Below, one piece after another: positions 51,727 to 59,960 of a DNA stretch of 64,000 nt; positions within the stretch are counted from its first letter, which is position 1; each line of letters starts with the position of its first letter. This DNA is from Lentzea albida (lineage in GTDB: Bacteria > Actinomycetota > Actinomycetes > Mycobacteriales > Pseudonocardiaceae), in assembly GCF_900111005.1 (NCBI RefSeq), contig NZ_FOFV01000005.1, positions 310,001 to 374,000 of the forward strand, written 5' to 3'. The position numbers were made by a program, and so were the translations under genes. The notes below the pieces were generated by a model, which had not been told where the DNA came from, searched no databases, and was given only the letters and a program-made list of their open reading frames with translations.

Positions 51727-52704
51727 ATGGACGTCTACCTCCTGATCCTGGGTGACCACCTGCCCAACCCCTGCACGGGCGAGGAGGTGTCGCAGGCCGA
51801 CCGGCTGCGCGCGATGGTGGAGCAGGCGGTCGTGGCGGAGCAGGCGGGGTTCGCGGGTGTCGCCATCGGTGAGCACCACTTCACGCGCTACATCGTGTCC
51901 GCGCCCGAGCTGCTGCTGGCGTCCGTGGCGGCGCGGACGAGCACGCTGCGGCTCTCGACGGGCGTGACGCTGCTCGCCCACCGCGATCCGGTGCTGGTGG
52001 CCGAGGCGCTGGCGACGCTCGACGTGCTGTCGAACGGGCGCGCGGAGCTGATCGTGGCGCGCGGGGTCGACCAGCAGACCGACGCGGCGTTCGGGGTGCA
52101 GCCCGGCGAGCTGCGGGCGCGGTTCGAGGAGCACCTGCGGTTGCTGCTCAAGCTGCTGGAGGAGCCGTCGGTGAGCTGGGACGGGCGGTTCCGGGGGCAG
52201 CTCGACGACGTGACGACGACGCCGCGGCCGGTGCAGACGCCGCGGCCCACGGTGTGGATCGGGTCGGGGTCCGCGGTGTCGGCGGACCTGGGCGCGGAGC
52301 TCGAGATGCCGCTGATGCTGCCGTCGACCCTGCGGGACCCGTCGATCTACCGCGAGGTCGTGCAGCGCTACCGGGAGCGCTTCCCCACCGGGCGCGTCGG
52401 CGTGCCGAGCCACGTGTTCGTGGCGAACGACGACGCGCGGGAGCGCTGGCGGCCGCACCTGGCCGAGTACGCGCGGTTCGCGGACCCGTGGCGCGGGGAC
52501 GGCGACATCGACGTCGACGCGATCATGGACGGTGCCGCGGTGTGCGGGACGCCGGACGAGGTCGCCGCGCGGCTGAACGAGCTGGCGGAGCACCTGTCCA
52601 TCGACACGCACCTCGTGATGGTGGACATCGGGGGCATGCCGCACGAGTCGGTCGTCGAGACGATCCGGTTGTTCGGCGCGGAAGTGCTCCCGAAACTTGT
52701 TTAA
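51727..52704 (+). CDS. Luciferase-like flavin-dependent oxidoreductase
   Basis: A 325-residue LLM-class monooxygenase/oxidoreductase (TIM barrel, FMN or F420). It shows GEHHFTRYIVSAPELLLASV, the segment ELIVARGVDQ and TVWIGSGSAVSADLGAELEM. The pattern is that of bacterial-luciferase-like enzymes of unknown substrate. ATG 51727 was preferred; ATG 51718 is in frame. It is divergent from the small GNAT gene. An upstream extension of the frame is not conserved-looking. Confidence 0.9.
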   Translation: MDVYLLILGDHLPNPCTGEEVSQADRLRAMVEQAVVAEQAGFAGVAIGEHHFTRYIVSAPELLLASVAARTSTLRLSTGVTLLAHRDPVLVAEALATLDVLSNGRAELIVARGVDQQTDAAFGVQPGELRARFEEHLRLLLKLLEEPSVSWDGRFRGQLDDVTTTPRPVQTPRPTVWIGSGSAVSADLGAELEMPLMLPSTLRDPSIYREVVQRYRERFPTGRVGVPSHVFVANDDARERWRPHLAEYARFADPWRGDGDIDVDAIMDGAAVCGTPDEVAARLNELAEHLSIDTHLVMVDIGGMPHESVVETIRLFGAEVLPKLV

Positions 52705-52749
52705 CGTGCTCGGTGCCAAGGGTTAACACAGGCCGGGCACCATTGAGGC

Positions 52750-53235
52750 GTGGGCATCACCGTCATCGGCATCACGCATCCTGGGCAGGTCGGGGCGCTC
52801 CCCGACGGCACGAACGTGCTGGTGCTGGCCGATGACGGCACGTTCGCCGAGGAGTTCCTCGACACCGACTTCGGCGCCCACCAGCTCGTGGTGCGCGCGT
52901 TCGGACGCGGGTCGGCTTTCTTCGGAGTGGCGGACAAGGCTCGTGAGTTGGGTGCGGATCGGATCCTCTTCGGTGGTGCGCACGACACCGCCGCCTCTTT
53001 CACCACCGGAGAGGATCCGGTGCTCGTGCTCGGCGTGCGCCCGCCCGGCGGCCCCATCGCGTGCAACGCGGCGTTCCTCGAGTGGCTGGACCGCTGGCCG
53101 CGGCCGGCCCGCGCCTACCACGGCGACGTCGACCACTGGCTCGCCGAGAACGCGCTGCGCGAAGGCCTGCGCGTCGAACTGGTTTCATGGCTGATGGAAC
53201 CGTCCGTCCCCATGCGACGGAAGTTGACGGCCTAG
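52750..53235 (+). CDS. Hypothetical protein, 161 residues
   Basis: A 161-residue protein not recognised. It begins with an alternating beta-turn pattern (MGITVIGITHPGQVGALPDG, VLVLADDGTFAEEFLD) suggesting an alpha/beta fold, followed by a helical C-terminal half with a Trp-rich segment (FLEWLDRWPRPARAYHGDVD, HWLAEN). There is no signal peptide. GTG 52750 has GAGGCG just upstream. Its codon usage matches its neighbours. It may share a transcript with the luciferase-like gene 45 bases upstream. Confidence 0.65.
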   Translation: MGITVIGITHPGQVGALPDGTNVLVLADDGTFAEEFLDTDFGAHQLVVRAFGRGSAFFGVADKARELGADRILFGGAHDTAASFTTGEDPVLVLGVRPPGGPIACNAAFLEWLDRWPRPARAYHGDVDHWLAENALREGLRVELVSWLMEPSVPMRRKLTA

Positions 53236-53454
53236 TCATCTCAAGGCGGAAGACACTGTCCCGCCGGTGAAATACCGTTCCTCTCGTCGCACGCGATGAC
53301 GCGTACGCACCGGAGCCGAGAGCTCGCTCGTCGTGTGCCCACTCGGGGGTAGGCGCACACTGGTTCAGGGTCATCTCAGGGGAGAACCTGAGCCTTCGGT
53401 GCGGCGGCGTCACCGAAGATGGTGCGCACGAAGCCCACAGAGGGGAACAGACAG

Positions 53455-54213
53455 GTGAGCGCGTCCGATGGAGTCGCGGCGAGAGCCGTCGACGTGTGGA
53501 AGTCCTATGGGTCCGGCGACGCCGCCGTGACCGCGCTCGCGGGGGTGAGCGTCGACCTGGAGAAGTCCAGGTTCACCGCGATCATGGGCCCGTCCGGTTC
53601 GGGCAAGTCGACGTTGATGCACTGCCTCGCGGGGCTGGACGACGTCACGAGCGGTGAGGTGTGGGTCGGGGACACCAAGGTCACCGGGTTGAAGGACCGC
53701 GGGCTCACGGAGCTGCGGCGCGACAAGGTCGGCTTCATCTTCCAGCAGTTCAACCTGCTGCCGACGCTGACCGCGGAGGAGAACATCACCCTGCCGCTCG
53801 CGATCGGCGGCAAGAAGGTCGACAGGGACTGGTTCGACGTCGTCGTCGACACGGTGGGTCTGAGGGACAGGCTGACCCACCGGCCGACGCAGCTCTCGGG
53901 TGGTCAGCAGCAGCGCGTGGCGTGCGCGCGTGCGCTCGTCTCCCGCCCCGACGTGGTCTTCGCGGACGAGCCGACGGGCAACCTGGACTCGCAGTCCGGT
54001 GCCGAGGTCCTCGGGTTCCTGCAGCGGTCCGCCCGCGAGTTCGGGCAGACGATCGTGATGGTCACGCACGACGCCAACGCCGCGTCGTACGCCGACCGCG
54101 TCATCTTCCTCAAGGACGGCCACATCGTCCGCGAGCTGCTGTCGCCGTCGGCCGACGAGGTCCTCGACACGATGAAGCACCTCGACTCCGTGGTCGCGGT
54201 GCCGCATGTTTAA
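53455..54213 (+). CDS. ABC transporter ATPase (MacB/LolD type)
   Basis: A 252-residue ATPase: Walker A GPSGSGKSTLMHCLAGLD, signature QLSGGQQQRVACARALVSRP and Walker B VVFADEPTGNLDSQSG. It belongs to the MacB/LolD/FtsE group that works with FtsX-like permeases for mechanotransmission rather than classical uptake. GTG 53455 follows AGGGGA. Its end overlaps the permease by 8 bases. The 219 bases upstream carry two copies of TCATCTCAxGG (53236, 53371), possible sites for a regulator. Confidence 0.95.
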   Translation: MSASDGVAARAVDVWKSYGSGDAAVTALAGVSVDLEKSRFTAIMGPSGSGKSTLMHCLAGLDDVTSGEVWVGDTKVTGLKDRGLTELRRDKVGFIFQQFNLLPTLTAEENITLPLAIGGKKVDRDWFDVVVDTVGLRDRLTHRPTQLSGGQQQRVACARALVSRPDVVFADEPTGNLDSQSGAEVLGFLQRSAREFGQTIVMVTHDANAASYADRVIFLKDGHIVRELLSPSADEVLDTMKHLDSVVAVPHV

Positions 54214-56725
54214 GGCGACTCTGAAGAGCTTGCTCTCGCGCAAGCTCCGTCTCGTGCTGTCCGCGCTCGCGGTGGTGCTGGGCGTGATGTTCGTGTCCGG
54301 TTCGTTCGTCCTGACCGACACGCTCCAGCGTTCGTTCACCGACCTGTTCTCCTCGGCGTTCGCCAACGTGGACGTGTCGGTGTCTCCGAAGGCGGAGAAG
54401 GGCAAGCAACCGGAACCGCTGACGCCGCAGGCGATCGCGGACGTGAAGTCGGTGCCGGGGGTGGCGTCGGCGGTCGGGGACGTGCAGGGGTCCGCGCGGC
54501 CGATCGGCAAGAACGGCAAGGTCATCACCACGTCGGGCTCGCCGCGGTTCGGTTTCAACTGGACGGGCACCGGCCAGGAGAAGATCCGCGACGGCAAGGC
54601 ACCCGCCGCCGAGAACGAGGTCGCCGTCGGCGGTTTCCTCGCGACCACCGGTGGTTTCAAGGTCGGCGACGACATCGCGTTGCTGACACTGGAGCCGAAG
54701 AAGACCTTCAAGATCACCGGCATCTACGAGTACGCGGGCGGACGCGACTCGCTCGGCGGTGAGCTGTCGGTGGCGTTCACCGAGCCGGTCGCGCAGCAGT
54801 TGTTGCTGGGCAAGAAGGACGTGTTCTCCGGCATCACCGTCACGGCGGCGCAGGGCACGTCGGATGACGCGCTGCGCGACGCCGTCGCGGCCAAGCTCGG
54901 TTCCGGCTACGACGTCAAGACCGGCGCTGCGCTCGCGAAGGAACAGGCCGACCAGATCAACGAGGGCCTGAAGTTCTTCAACTACGTGCTGCTCGGCTTC
55001 GCGGGCATCGCGTTGTTCGTCGGCATCTTCATCATCCTCAACACGTTCTCCATCATCGTCGCCCAGCGCACGCGGGAACTGGCGCTGCTGCGGTCGATGG
55101 GCGCCTCGCGCGGCCAGGTCATCGGGTCCGTGGTGCTGGAGGCGTTGGTGATCGGCCTGATCGCGTCGATCGTCGGTCTCGGGGCCGGCGTGGGCGTGGG
55201 CGCGTTGCTGGCCACCATCTTCAGCTCGCTGGGCGGCAGCAGCCTGCAGCTCGCGGGGATCGGCGTGCCGATGTCGGCGATCATCTCGTCGTTCGCGGTG
55301 GGCATGATCGTCACCGTGGTCGCGGCGGTCATGCCGGCGCTGCGGGCGTCGCGGATCGCCCCGGTCGCGGCGATGCGGGAGGCGGCGACGCCGGACCGCC
55401 CGCTCACGAAGATCACGATCACGGGCGCGGCCGTCGCGGCTCTGGGCGGCACGTCGCTGGGGTTCGGCTTCAACCAGGCCTCGCTGCCGTTGATCTTCGG
55501 CGGCATCCTGGTGGCGTTCGTCGGTGTCGCGCTGCTGACCCCGATCCTGTCGAAGCCGATGGTGTCGCTGATCGGCCGCCTGCTGTCGTGGTCGATGCCG
55601 GGTCTGCTGGGCCGCCGCAACTCCGCGCGCAACCCGCGCCGCACCGCCATCACCGCGGCCGCCCTGATGGTCGGCATCTCGCTGATCACCGGCGTGAGCG
55701 TGGTGCTGACGTCGGCGACCAAGTCGATCGAGAAGCTGGCCTCCGGTCAGCTCCAGACCGACCTGATCATCTCCGGCGAGGGCCAGGTGGAGGGCCAGCC
55801 CGCCACGTTCCAGCGCGACGTGCTGACGAAGGTCGAGAAGACCGACGGCGTGAAGTCGGCCTTCGGCTGGGCGTCGGACGGCGTGCTGCAGGGCGAGGAC
55901 CAGCTCTTCGCCGTCGCGGTCACGGACGTGAACGCGCTGAAAGAGATGTTCGCCCTCAAGCCGAAGTCCGGTGCCATCTCGCCGTTGCGGGACGACCAGC
56001 TCGGCCTGCCGGAGGACCTCGCGACCGAGAAGGGCTGGACGGTCGGCAGCACGATCACGTTGCAGCTGGCCAAGGGCGAGCCCCGCACGTACACGGTCGG
56101 CTTCGTCTGGGCCAAGTCCCAGGTGCTCCAGGGCGCGATGGTGCTGCCCGAGTCGGCGTCGAAGGACTTCCGCTCGGACCAGATCGGCCAGGCCTTCGCC
56201 CAGGTGCAGCCGGGGGCGAACGTGGCGGACGTGCAGAAGCGCGTCGAGCCGCTGTTCGCGGACAACCCGGAGATCACCGTCCAGGACCGCAGCGGGTTCG
56301 TGAAGCAGACGACCTCGCAGTTCGACACGGTCCTGCTGATGATCCAGATCCTGCTGGCCCTGGCGATCCTGATCGCGGTGCTCGGCGTCATCAACACCCT
56401 GGCGCTGTCGGTGATCGAGCGGACCCGCGAGCTGGGCCTGCTGCGCGCCATCGGCATGCGGCGGGCGCAGGTGATGCGGATGATCACCGTCGAGTCGGTG
56501 GTGATCTCGGTGTTCGGCGCGGTCCTCGGCCTCGCGGTCGGCCTCGCGCTGGGCGTCGCGACCGTGCAGGCGCTGAAGGACCAGGGCATCTCGGAGCTCG
56601 GGTTCCCGTGGGCCACGATGGCGCAGTACCTGGTGGTGGCGGCGGTGGTCGGCGTGGTGGCGGCGATCCTGCCGGCGATCAGGGCGGCGCGGCTGAACGT
56701 GCTGGACGCGATCGCCTACGAGTGA
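54206..56725 (+). CDS. FtsX-like ABC permease (tandem FtsX domains)
   Basis: An 839-residue permease with an N-terminal helix (about 15-38), an extracytoplasmic MacB_PCD domain (about 45-240), an FtsX domain (about 255-385, FILNTFSIIVAQRTRELALL), a second half with helices at about 400-460, a further outer domain (500-690) and a final FtsX domain (about 700-835, VLGVINTLALSVIERTRELG). It pairs with the ATPase just upstream. Such actinobacterial exporters carry lipids, peptides or antibiotics, or drive envelope signalling; the substrate is unknown. Confidence 0.93.
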   Translation: MFKATLKSLLSRKLRLVLSALAVVLGVMFVSGSFVLTDTLQRSFTDLFSSAFANVDVSVSPKAEKGKQPEPLTPQAIADVKSVPGVASAVGDVQGSARPIGKNGKVITTSGSPRFGFNWTGTGQEKIRDGKAPAAENEVAVGGFLATTGGFKVGDDIALLTLEPKKTFKITGIYEYAGGRDSLGGELSVAFTEPVAQQLLLGKKDVFSGITVTAAQGTSDDALRDAVAAKLGSGYDVKTGAALAKEQADQINEGLKFFNYVLLGFAGIALFVGIFIILNTFSIIVAQRTRELALLRSMGASRGQVIGSVVLEALVIGLIASIVGLGAGVGVGALLATIFSSLGGSSLQLAGIGVPMSAIISSFAVGMIVTVVAAVMPALRASRIAPVAAMREAATPDRPLTKITITGAAVAALGGTSLGFGFNQASLPLIFGGILVAFVGVALLTPILSKPMVSLIGRLLSWSMPGLLGRRNSARNPRRTAITAAALMVGISLITGVSVVLTSATKSIEKLASGQLQTDLIISGEGQVEGQPATFQRDVLTKVEKTDGVKSAFGWASDGVLQGEDQLFAVAVTDVNALKEMFALKPKSGAISPLRDDQLGLPEDLATEKGWTVGSTITLQLAKGEPRTYTVGFVWAKSQVLQGAMVLPESASKDFRSDQIGQAFAQVQPGANVADVQKRVEPLFADNPEITVQDRSGFVKQTTSQFDTVLLMIQILLALAILIAVLGVINTLALSVIERTRELGLLRAIGMRRAQVMRMITVESVVISVFGAVLGLAVGLALGVATVQALKDQGISELGFPWATMAQYLVVAAVVGVVAAILPAIRAARLNVLDAIAYE

Positions 56726-56843
56726 GGCGAACCGGGGCGGTCGCGCCTGGGGTGAGCCGTGCGGAAGCGGCTGTGCCGGGCGGTCGCCTCTGGTGAGGCG
56801 AACAGAGGGTGCCGTGCCGGCCGCCGCGGACCGGTGAGGCGAA
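56722..56843. repeat. GTGAGGCGAA repeats
   Basis: GTGAGGCGAA recurs at 56722, 56793 and 56834, each followed by a GGGTGCCGTGCC-like or CGGTCGC block, in the 235 bases between the permease and the convergent polyester hydrolase. The first copy contains the permease stop codon. It looks like recent local duplication of 3'-end DNA; no coding frame is evident. Confidence 0.5.
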
Positions 56844-56845
56844 GG

Positions 56846-56890
56846 GGAGGGTGCCGTGCCAGGCCTTCGCGGGCCGGCACGGCACCCTCC
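56846..56890. terminator. Strong bidirectional hairpin
   Basis: GGAGGGTGCCGTGCC (56846-56860) pairs perfectly with GGCACGGCACCCTCC (56876-56890), and the 15-base loop holds a further GGCC/GGCC pairing. It sits between convergent genes ending at 56725 and 56961, and may terminate both. Confidence 0.75.
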
Positions 56891-56960
56891 TATCGTGCGT
56901 GCTCACTCGCGGGAGGGGCTGCGCCGGGCCGCCGCTGGCCGACACAACCCCTCCCCTCTC

Positions 56961-57800
56961 TCACGCGTGCGGGCAGGTGTCCCTGTACGCGGAGATGAGC
57001 GTGTTCGGCGCGGGCGCCGGGCACAGGAACTGGTCGTACCGCACGTCGTCGTCCACGAACCGCTTCAACCACGACAGCGTGTACTTCCGCACCGTCACGT
57101 TGTCGCTGCGCGGCGCCGAGTGGTCACCGCCGCGCAGTTCGAGGAACGCCTTGTCCGGCGCCGCGGTGATCGAGTTGTAGAACGGCGTCGAGTGCTGCGA
57201 GTTCGGCGCGGTGGGGTCGTTCTGGCCGCCGAGCACCAGGGTCGGCACCTGGACCGTCGACCAGTTCTTCGTGGTGTGCCAGCCGGCCATCGGGATCGAC
57301 GCCTGCAGGGCGGGGCGGGTCGCGGAGGCGCGCAACGCTCCCCCGCCGCCCATGGAGTGGCCCATGACCGACAGGCGCGAGGCGTCCACGCGCGGGTTGG
57401 TGCGGACCACGTAGTCGAGCGCGGCCAGCAGCTGGCGGCCTCGGCTGTCCGGGTCGTCGAAACCGGACAGGGTGTTGATGGTGATCACCACGAAGCCGTA
57501 GGACGCCAGGCGCGGGCCGAAGTGCGCGACGGACGTCTGGGTGGCGGTGAAGCCCGGTGAGATGGCGACCGCGCCGAACGTGAGGTCGCTGGTCGGTGTG
57601 TAGACGGTGCCGCCGCCGAAGTTCGACTGGCGGGCCACGGCCGCGGACGTCACGGCGAACGTGCCCCTGGCGGCTTCGACGGAGGCGGCCGTGGGTGCGG
57701 GGCCGCGTTCGTAGGGGTTGGCCGCCGCGGTGGCGACGGCGGGGGCGGTGGCTGGGATCAGCGCCAGGACCAGCGCCGCAAGCATGGGTTTGACGCGCAC
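56961..57800 (-). CDS. Secreted polyester hydrolase / cutinase (PETase-like)
   Basis: A 279-residue exported alpha/beta hydrolase (signal peptide 1-27). It matches the actinomycete cutinases of the TfCut2/LCC group: NPYERGPAPT at the mature start, AISPGFTATQTSVAHFGPRL, the nucleophile elbow VMGHSMGGGGALRAS (Ser149), Asp195 in GGQNDPTAP and His227 in RGGDHSAP, and the C-terminal disulfide Cys260-Cys276. Trp174 (AGWHTTKNW) keeps the substrate cleft. The oxyanion-hole residue that is Tyr in those enzymes (SPGYT) is Phe84 here. Likely substrates are cutin, triglycerides or synthetic polyesters. GTG 57800 follows GAGGTG. Confidence 0.9.
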   Translation of the reverse strand: MRVKPMLAALVLALIPATAPAVATAAANPYERGPAPTAASVEAARGTFAVTSAAVARQSNFGGGTVYTPTSDLTFGAVAISPGFTATQTSVAHFGPRLASYGFVVITINTLSGFDDPDSRGRQLLAALDYVVRTNPRVDASRLSVMGHSMGGGGALRASATRPALQASIPMAGWHTTKNWSTVQVPTLVLGGQNDPTAPNSQHSTPFYNSITAAPDKAFLELRGGDHSAPRSDNVTVRKYTLSWLKRFVDDDVRYDQFLCPAPAPNTLISAYRDTCPHA

Positions 57801-57854
57801 GACGAAGACACCTCAATTGGTTGCAGGGGAACCAAAAGCGACGGCGAGGCACAC

Positions 57855-57870
57855 GCTACCGCCCGGTAGC
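57855..57870. promoter_or_regulatory. Inverted repeat GCTACCG-CC-CGGTAGC
   Basis: GCTACCG (57855-57861) and CGGTAGC (57864-57870) form a dyad with a 2-base spacer, in the 240-base divergent region between the polyester hydrolase and the GH85 gene. A second dyad TTGGTT/AACCAA spans 57817-57835. Possible regulator sites. Confidence 0.4.
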
Positions 57871-58040
57871 CCCGCTCCGATCCGGCCATATGGATGGTTA
57901 CCGGGATGTTTCGACGGTGTTCGACGGCACGTCGTCGAAATCGACGCGGTCACCCAGCGCAGCGGACCGGGACGTTGTCGTCCTGTCCAGTCACCGGAGA
58001 AGCGGTATGCGGCGACTCGGACGGCCCACGAGGGTGATCT

Positions 58041-59960
58041 ATGCCCACCCGCAGACAGTTCCTCGTCCTGAGCTCCACAGCGGCACTCACCGGTCTGCTG
58101 TCCGAGACGCCCGCGACGGCCGCCGAGACCGCGCAGCCGTTCGCGTCCTACTGGCACCCGGCGACGATCCTGAACTGGGACCCGTCGACCGACCGGGACG
58201 CGAAGTACAACCGCAGCACCGTTCCGCTCGCGAGACGGGTCGCCCCGGCCAGACCGGCCAACGCGCACGCCCGCCCGAACGAGGCCAGGGTGCAGGCGCT
58301 GGTGGCCTACGCGCCGACGAGCGGCAACCCCGCGCAGGGCTCGCTCGACATGAACTACTACGCCACGAACTACTGGCAGTACATCGACGAGCTGGTGTTC
58401 TGGGGCGGATCCGCGTCCGAGGGCCTGATCCTCGCGCCGAACCCGACCGTCACCGACGCCGCGCACCGCAACGGCGTCAGGGTGATCGGCAACGTCTTCC
58501 TCCCGCCCACGGCGTACGGCGGTCAGATCCAGTGGGTCCGCGACTTCGTGAGGCGCGAGGGCGACCGGTTCCCGGTGGCGGACAAGATGGTCCAGGTCGC
58601 GCGTCACCACGGGTTCGACGGCTGGTTCCTCAACCAGGAGACCGCCGGCGGCAACACCCAGCTCGCCACCGACATGCGCGACTTCATCGTCTACCTGAAG
58701 AAGTCCGGGCTGCGGGTCATCTGGTACGACGCGATGACCGACACGGGCAGCGTCAGCTGGCAGAACGCCCTGACCGCGCGCAACCGGGCGTTCTTCGAGC
58801 AGTCCGACGAGATGTTCCTGAACTTCTGGTGGAGCACGCAGGGCCTCGCGAACTCGGCGGCGCTCGCGCAGCAGATGGGGCGCAGCCCGTACGACCTGGC
58901 GTCCGGGGTGGACGTCGAGGCCAACGGCTACAACACGAGCGTCACCTGGGCGAGCATCTTCCCCGAGGGCAGGCCGCACGTGACCTCGCTCGGCTTCTAC
59001 CGTCCGGAGTGGACGTTCAAGTCCTCCACGGGCCCCGCCGACTTCTACAGCCGCGACAACAGGTTCTGGGTCGGCCAGAACGGCGACCCGTCGAACACCA
59101 CGACGACCGCGAACTGGAAGGGCGTCGCCCACTACGTCACCGAGCTGACGCCGATCACGCAGCTGCCGTTCGTCACGAACTTCAACACCGGCCACGGCAG
59201 GAAGTTCGCCGTCAACGGGACCGTGCGCTCGACGCAGGCGTGGAACAACCTGTCGTTGCAGGACGTCCTGCCGACGTGGCGGTGGAGCGTCACGGGCAGC
59301 GGCACGAAGGTCACGCCGTCGCTCGACTGGGACGACCCGTACGACGGCGGCACCGCGCTGAAGATCACCGGCACCCCGCAGTCCGCCAACGACGTCCGCC
59401 TGTTCGCGACGTCGCTGAGGCTCACCGGCGCCAGCCAGTTCGAGATCGTGCACCGCACGGGCACCGGACCGTCGCGGCTGCAGGCCGTCCTGAAGATCGG
59501 CACGACCGAGCAGGTCCTCGACCTCGGCGGCGTCAGCGGGGCGTGGCGGCGCAGCGTCTTCCCGCTCGGCGAGCACTCCGGCGCCACGCTCACCGAGATC
59601 TCGCTGCGCGTGCTGCCCGGGGCCGCGGTCACCGCGCTGATCGGCCGGATCGGCGTGACGAACCCGGTCCTCACGCCGCCCGCCGCGCCGTCCGACGTCC
59701 AGACCGAGCAGGTGAGCCGCACCAACGCCACGACGGTGTCGGCACGGCTCACCTGGACCCGGTCACCCGGTGCGCGGCAGTACCGCGTCTACAAGGCCGG
59801 CACCGAGCGGATCTTCCTGGGCGGCACGGCGAACGACGCGTACTTCGTGCCCGCGATCCCGCTGGCCATCGGCGAGACCGCGCGGATCGAGGTGGAAGCG
59901 GTCAGCGAGGCGTTCGACGTCTCGCCTCCCGCGAGCACCTCGATCACTGGTACACCCTGA
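58041..59960 (+). CDS. Secreted GH85 endo-beta-N-acetylglucosaminidase
   Basis: A 639-residue exported glycosidase with a Tat-like signal (PTRRQFLVLSSTAALTGLL, residues 2-28). The GH85 catalytic barrel is at about 33-370. The catalytic pair is Asn198/Glu200 in GFDGWFLNQET (N-x-E, substrate-assisted). A beta-sandwich region and a fibronectin-type-III-like C terminus (about 550-639, PSDVQTEQVSRTNATTVSAR, LTWTRSPGARQYRVYKAG) follow. GH85 enzymes cut the chitobiose core of N-glycans, releasing oligosaccharide from glycoproteins, here presumably eukaryotic. The 3' end overlaps the convergent GH16 gene by 17 bases. Confidence 0.9.
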   Translation: MPTRRQFLVLSSTAALTGLLSETPATAAETAQPFASYWHPATILNWDPSTDRDAKYNRSTVPLARRVAPARPANAHARPNEARVQALVAYAPTSGNPAQGSLDMNYYATNYWQYIDELVFWGGSASEGLILAPNPTVTDAAHRNGVRVIGNVFLPPTAYGGQIQWVRDFVRREGDRFPVADKMVQVARHHGFDGWFLNQETAGGNTQLATDMRDFIVYLKKSGLRVIWYDAMTDTGSVSWQNALTARNRAFFEQSDEMFLNFWWSTQGLANSAALAQQMGRSPYDLASGVDVEANGYNTSVTWASIFPEGRPHVTSLGFYRPEWTFKSSTGPADFYSRDNRFWVGQNGDPSNTTTTANWKGVAHYVTELTPITQLPFVTNFNTGHGRKFAVNGTVRSTQAWNNLSLQDVLPTWRWSVTGSGTKVTPSLDWDDPYDGGTALKITGTPQSANDVRLFATSLRLTGASQFEIVHRTGTGPSRLQAVLKIGTTEQVLDLGGVSGAWRRSVFPLGEHSGATLTEISLRVLPGAAVTALIGRIGVTNPVLTPPAAPSDVQTEQVSRTNATTVSARLTWTRSPGARQYRVYKAGTERIFLGGTANDAYFVPAIPLAIGETARIEVEAVSEAFDVSPPASTSITGTP

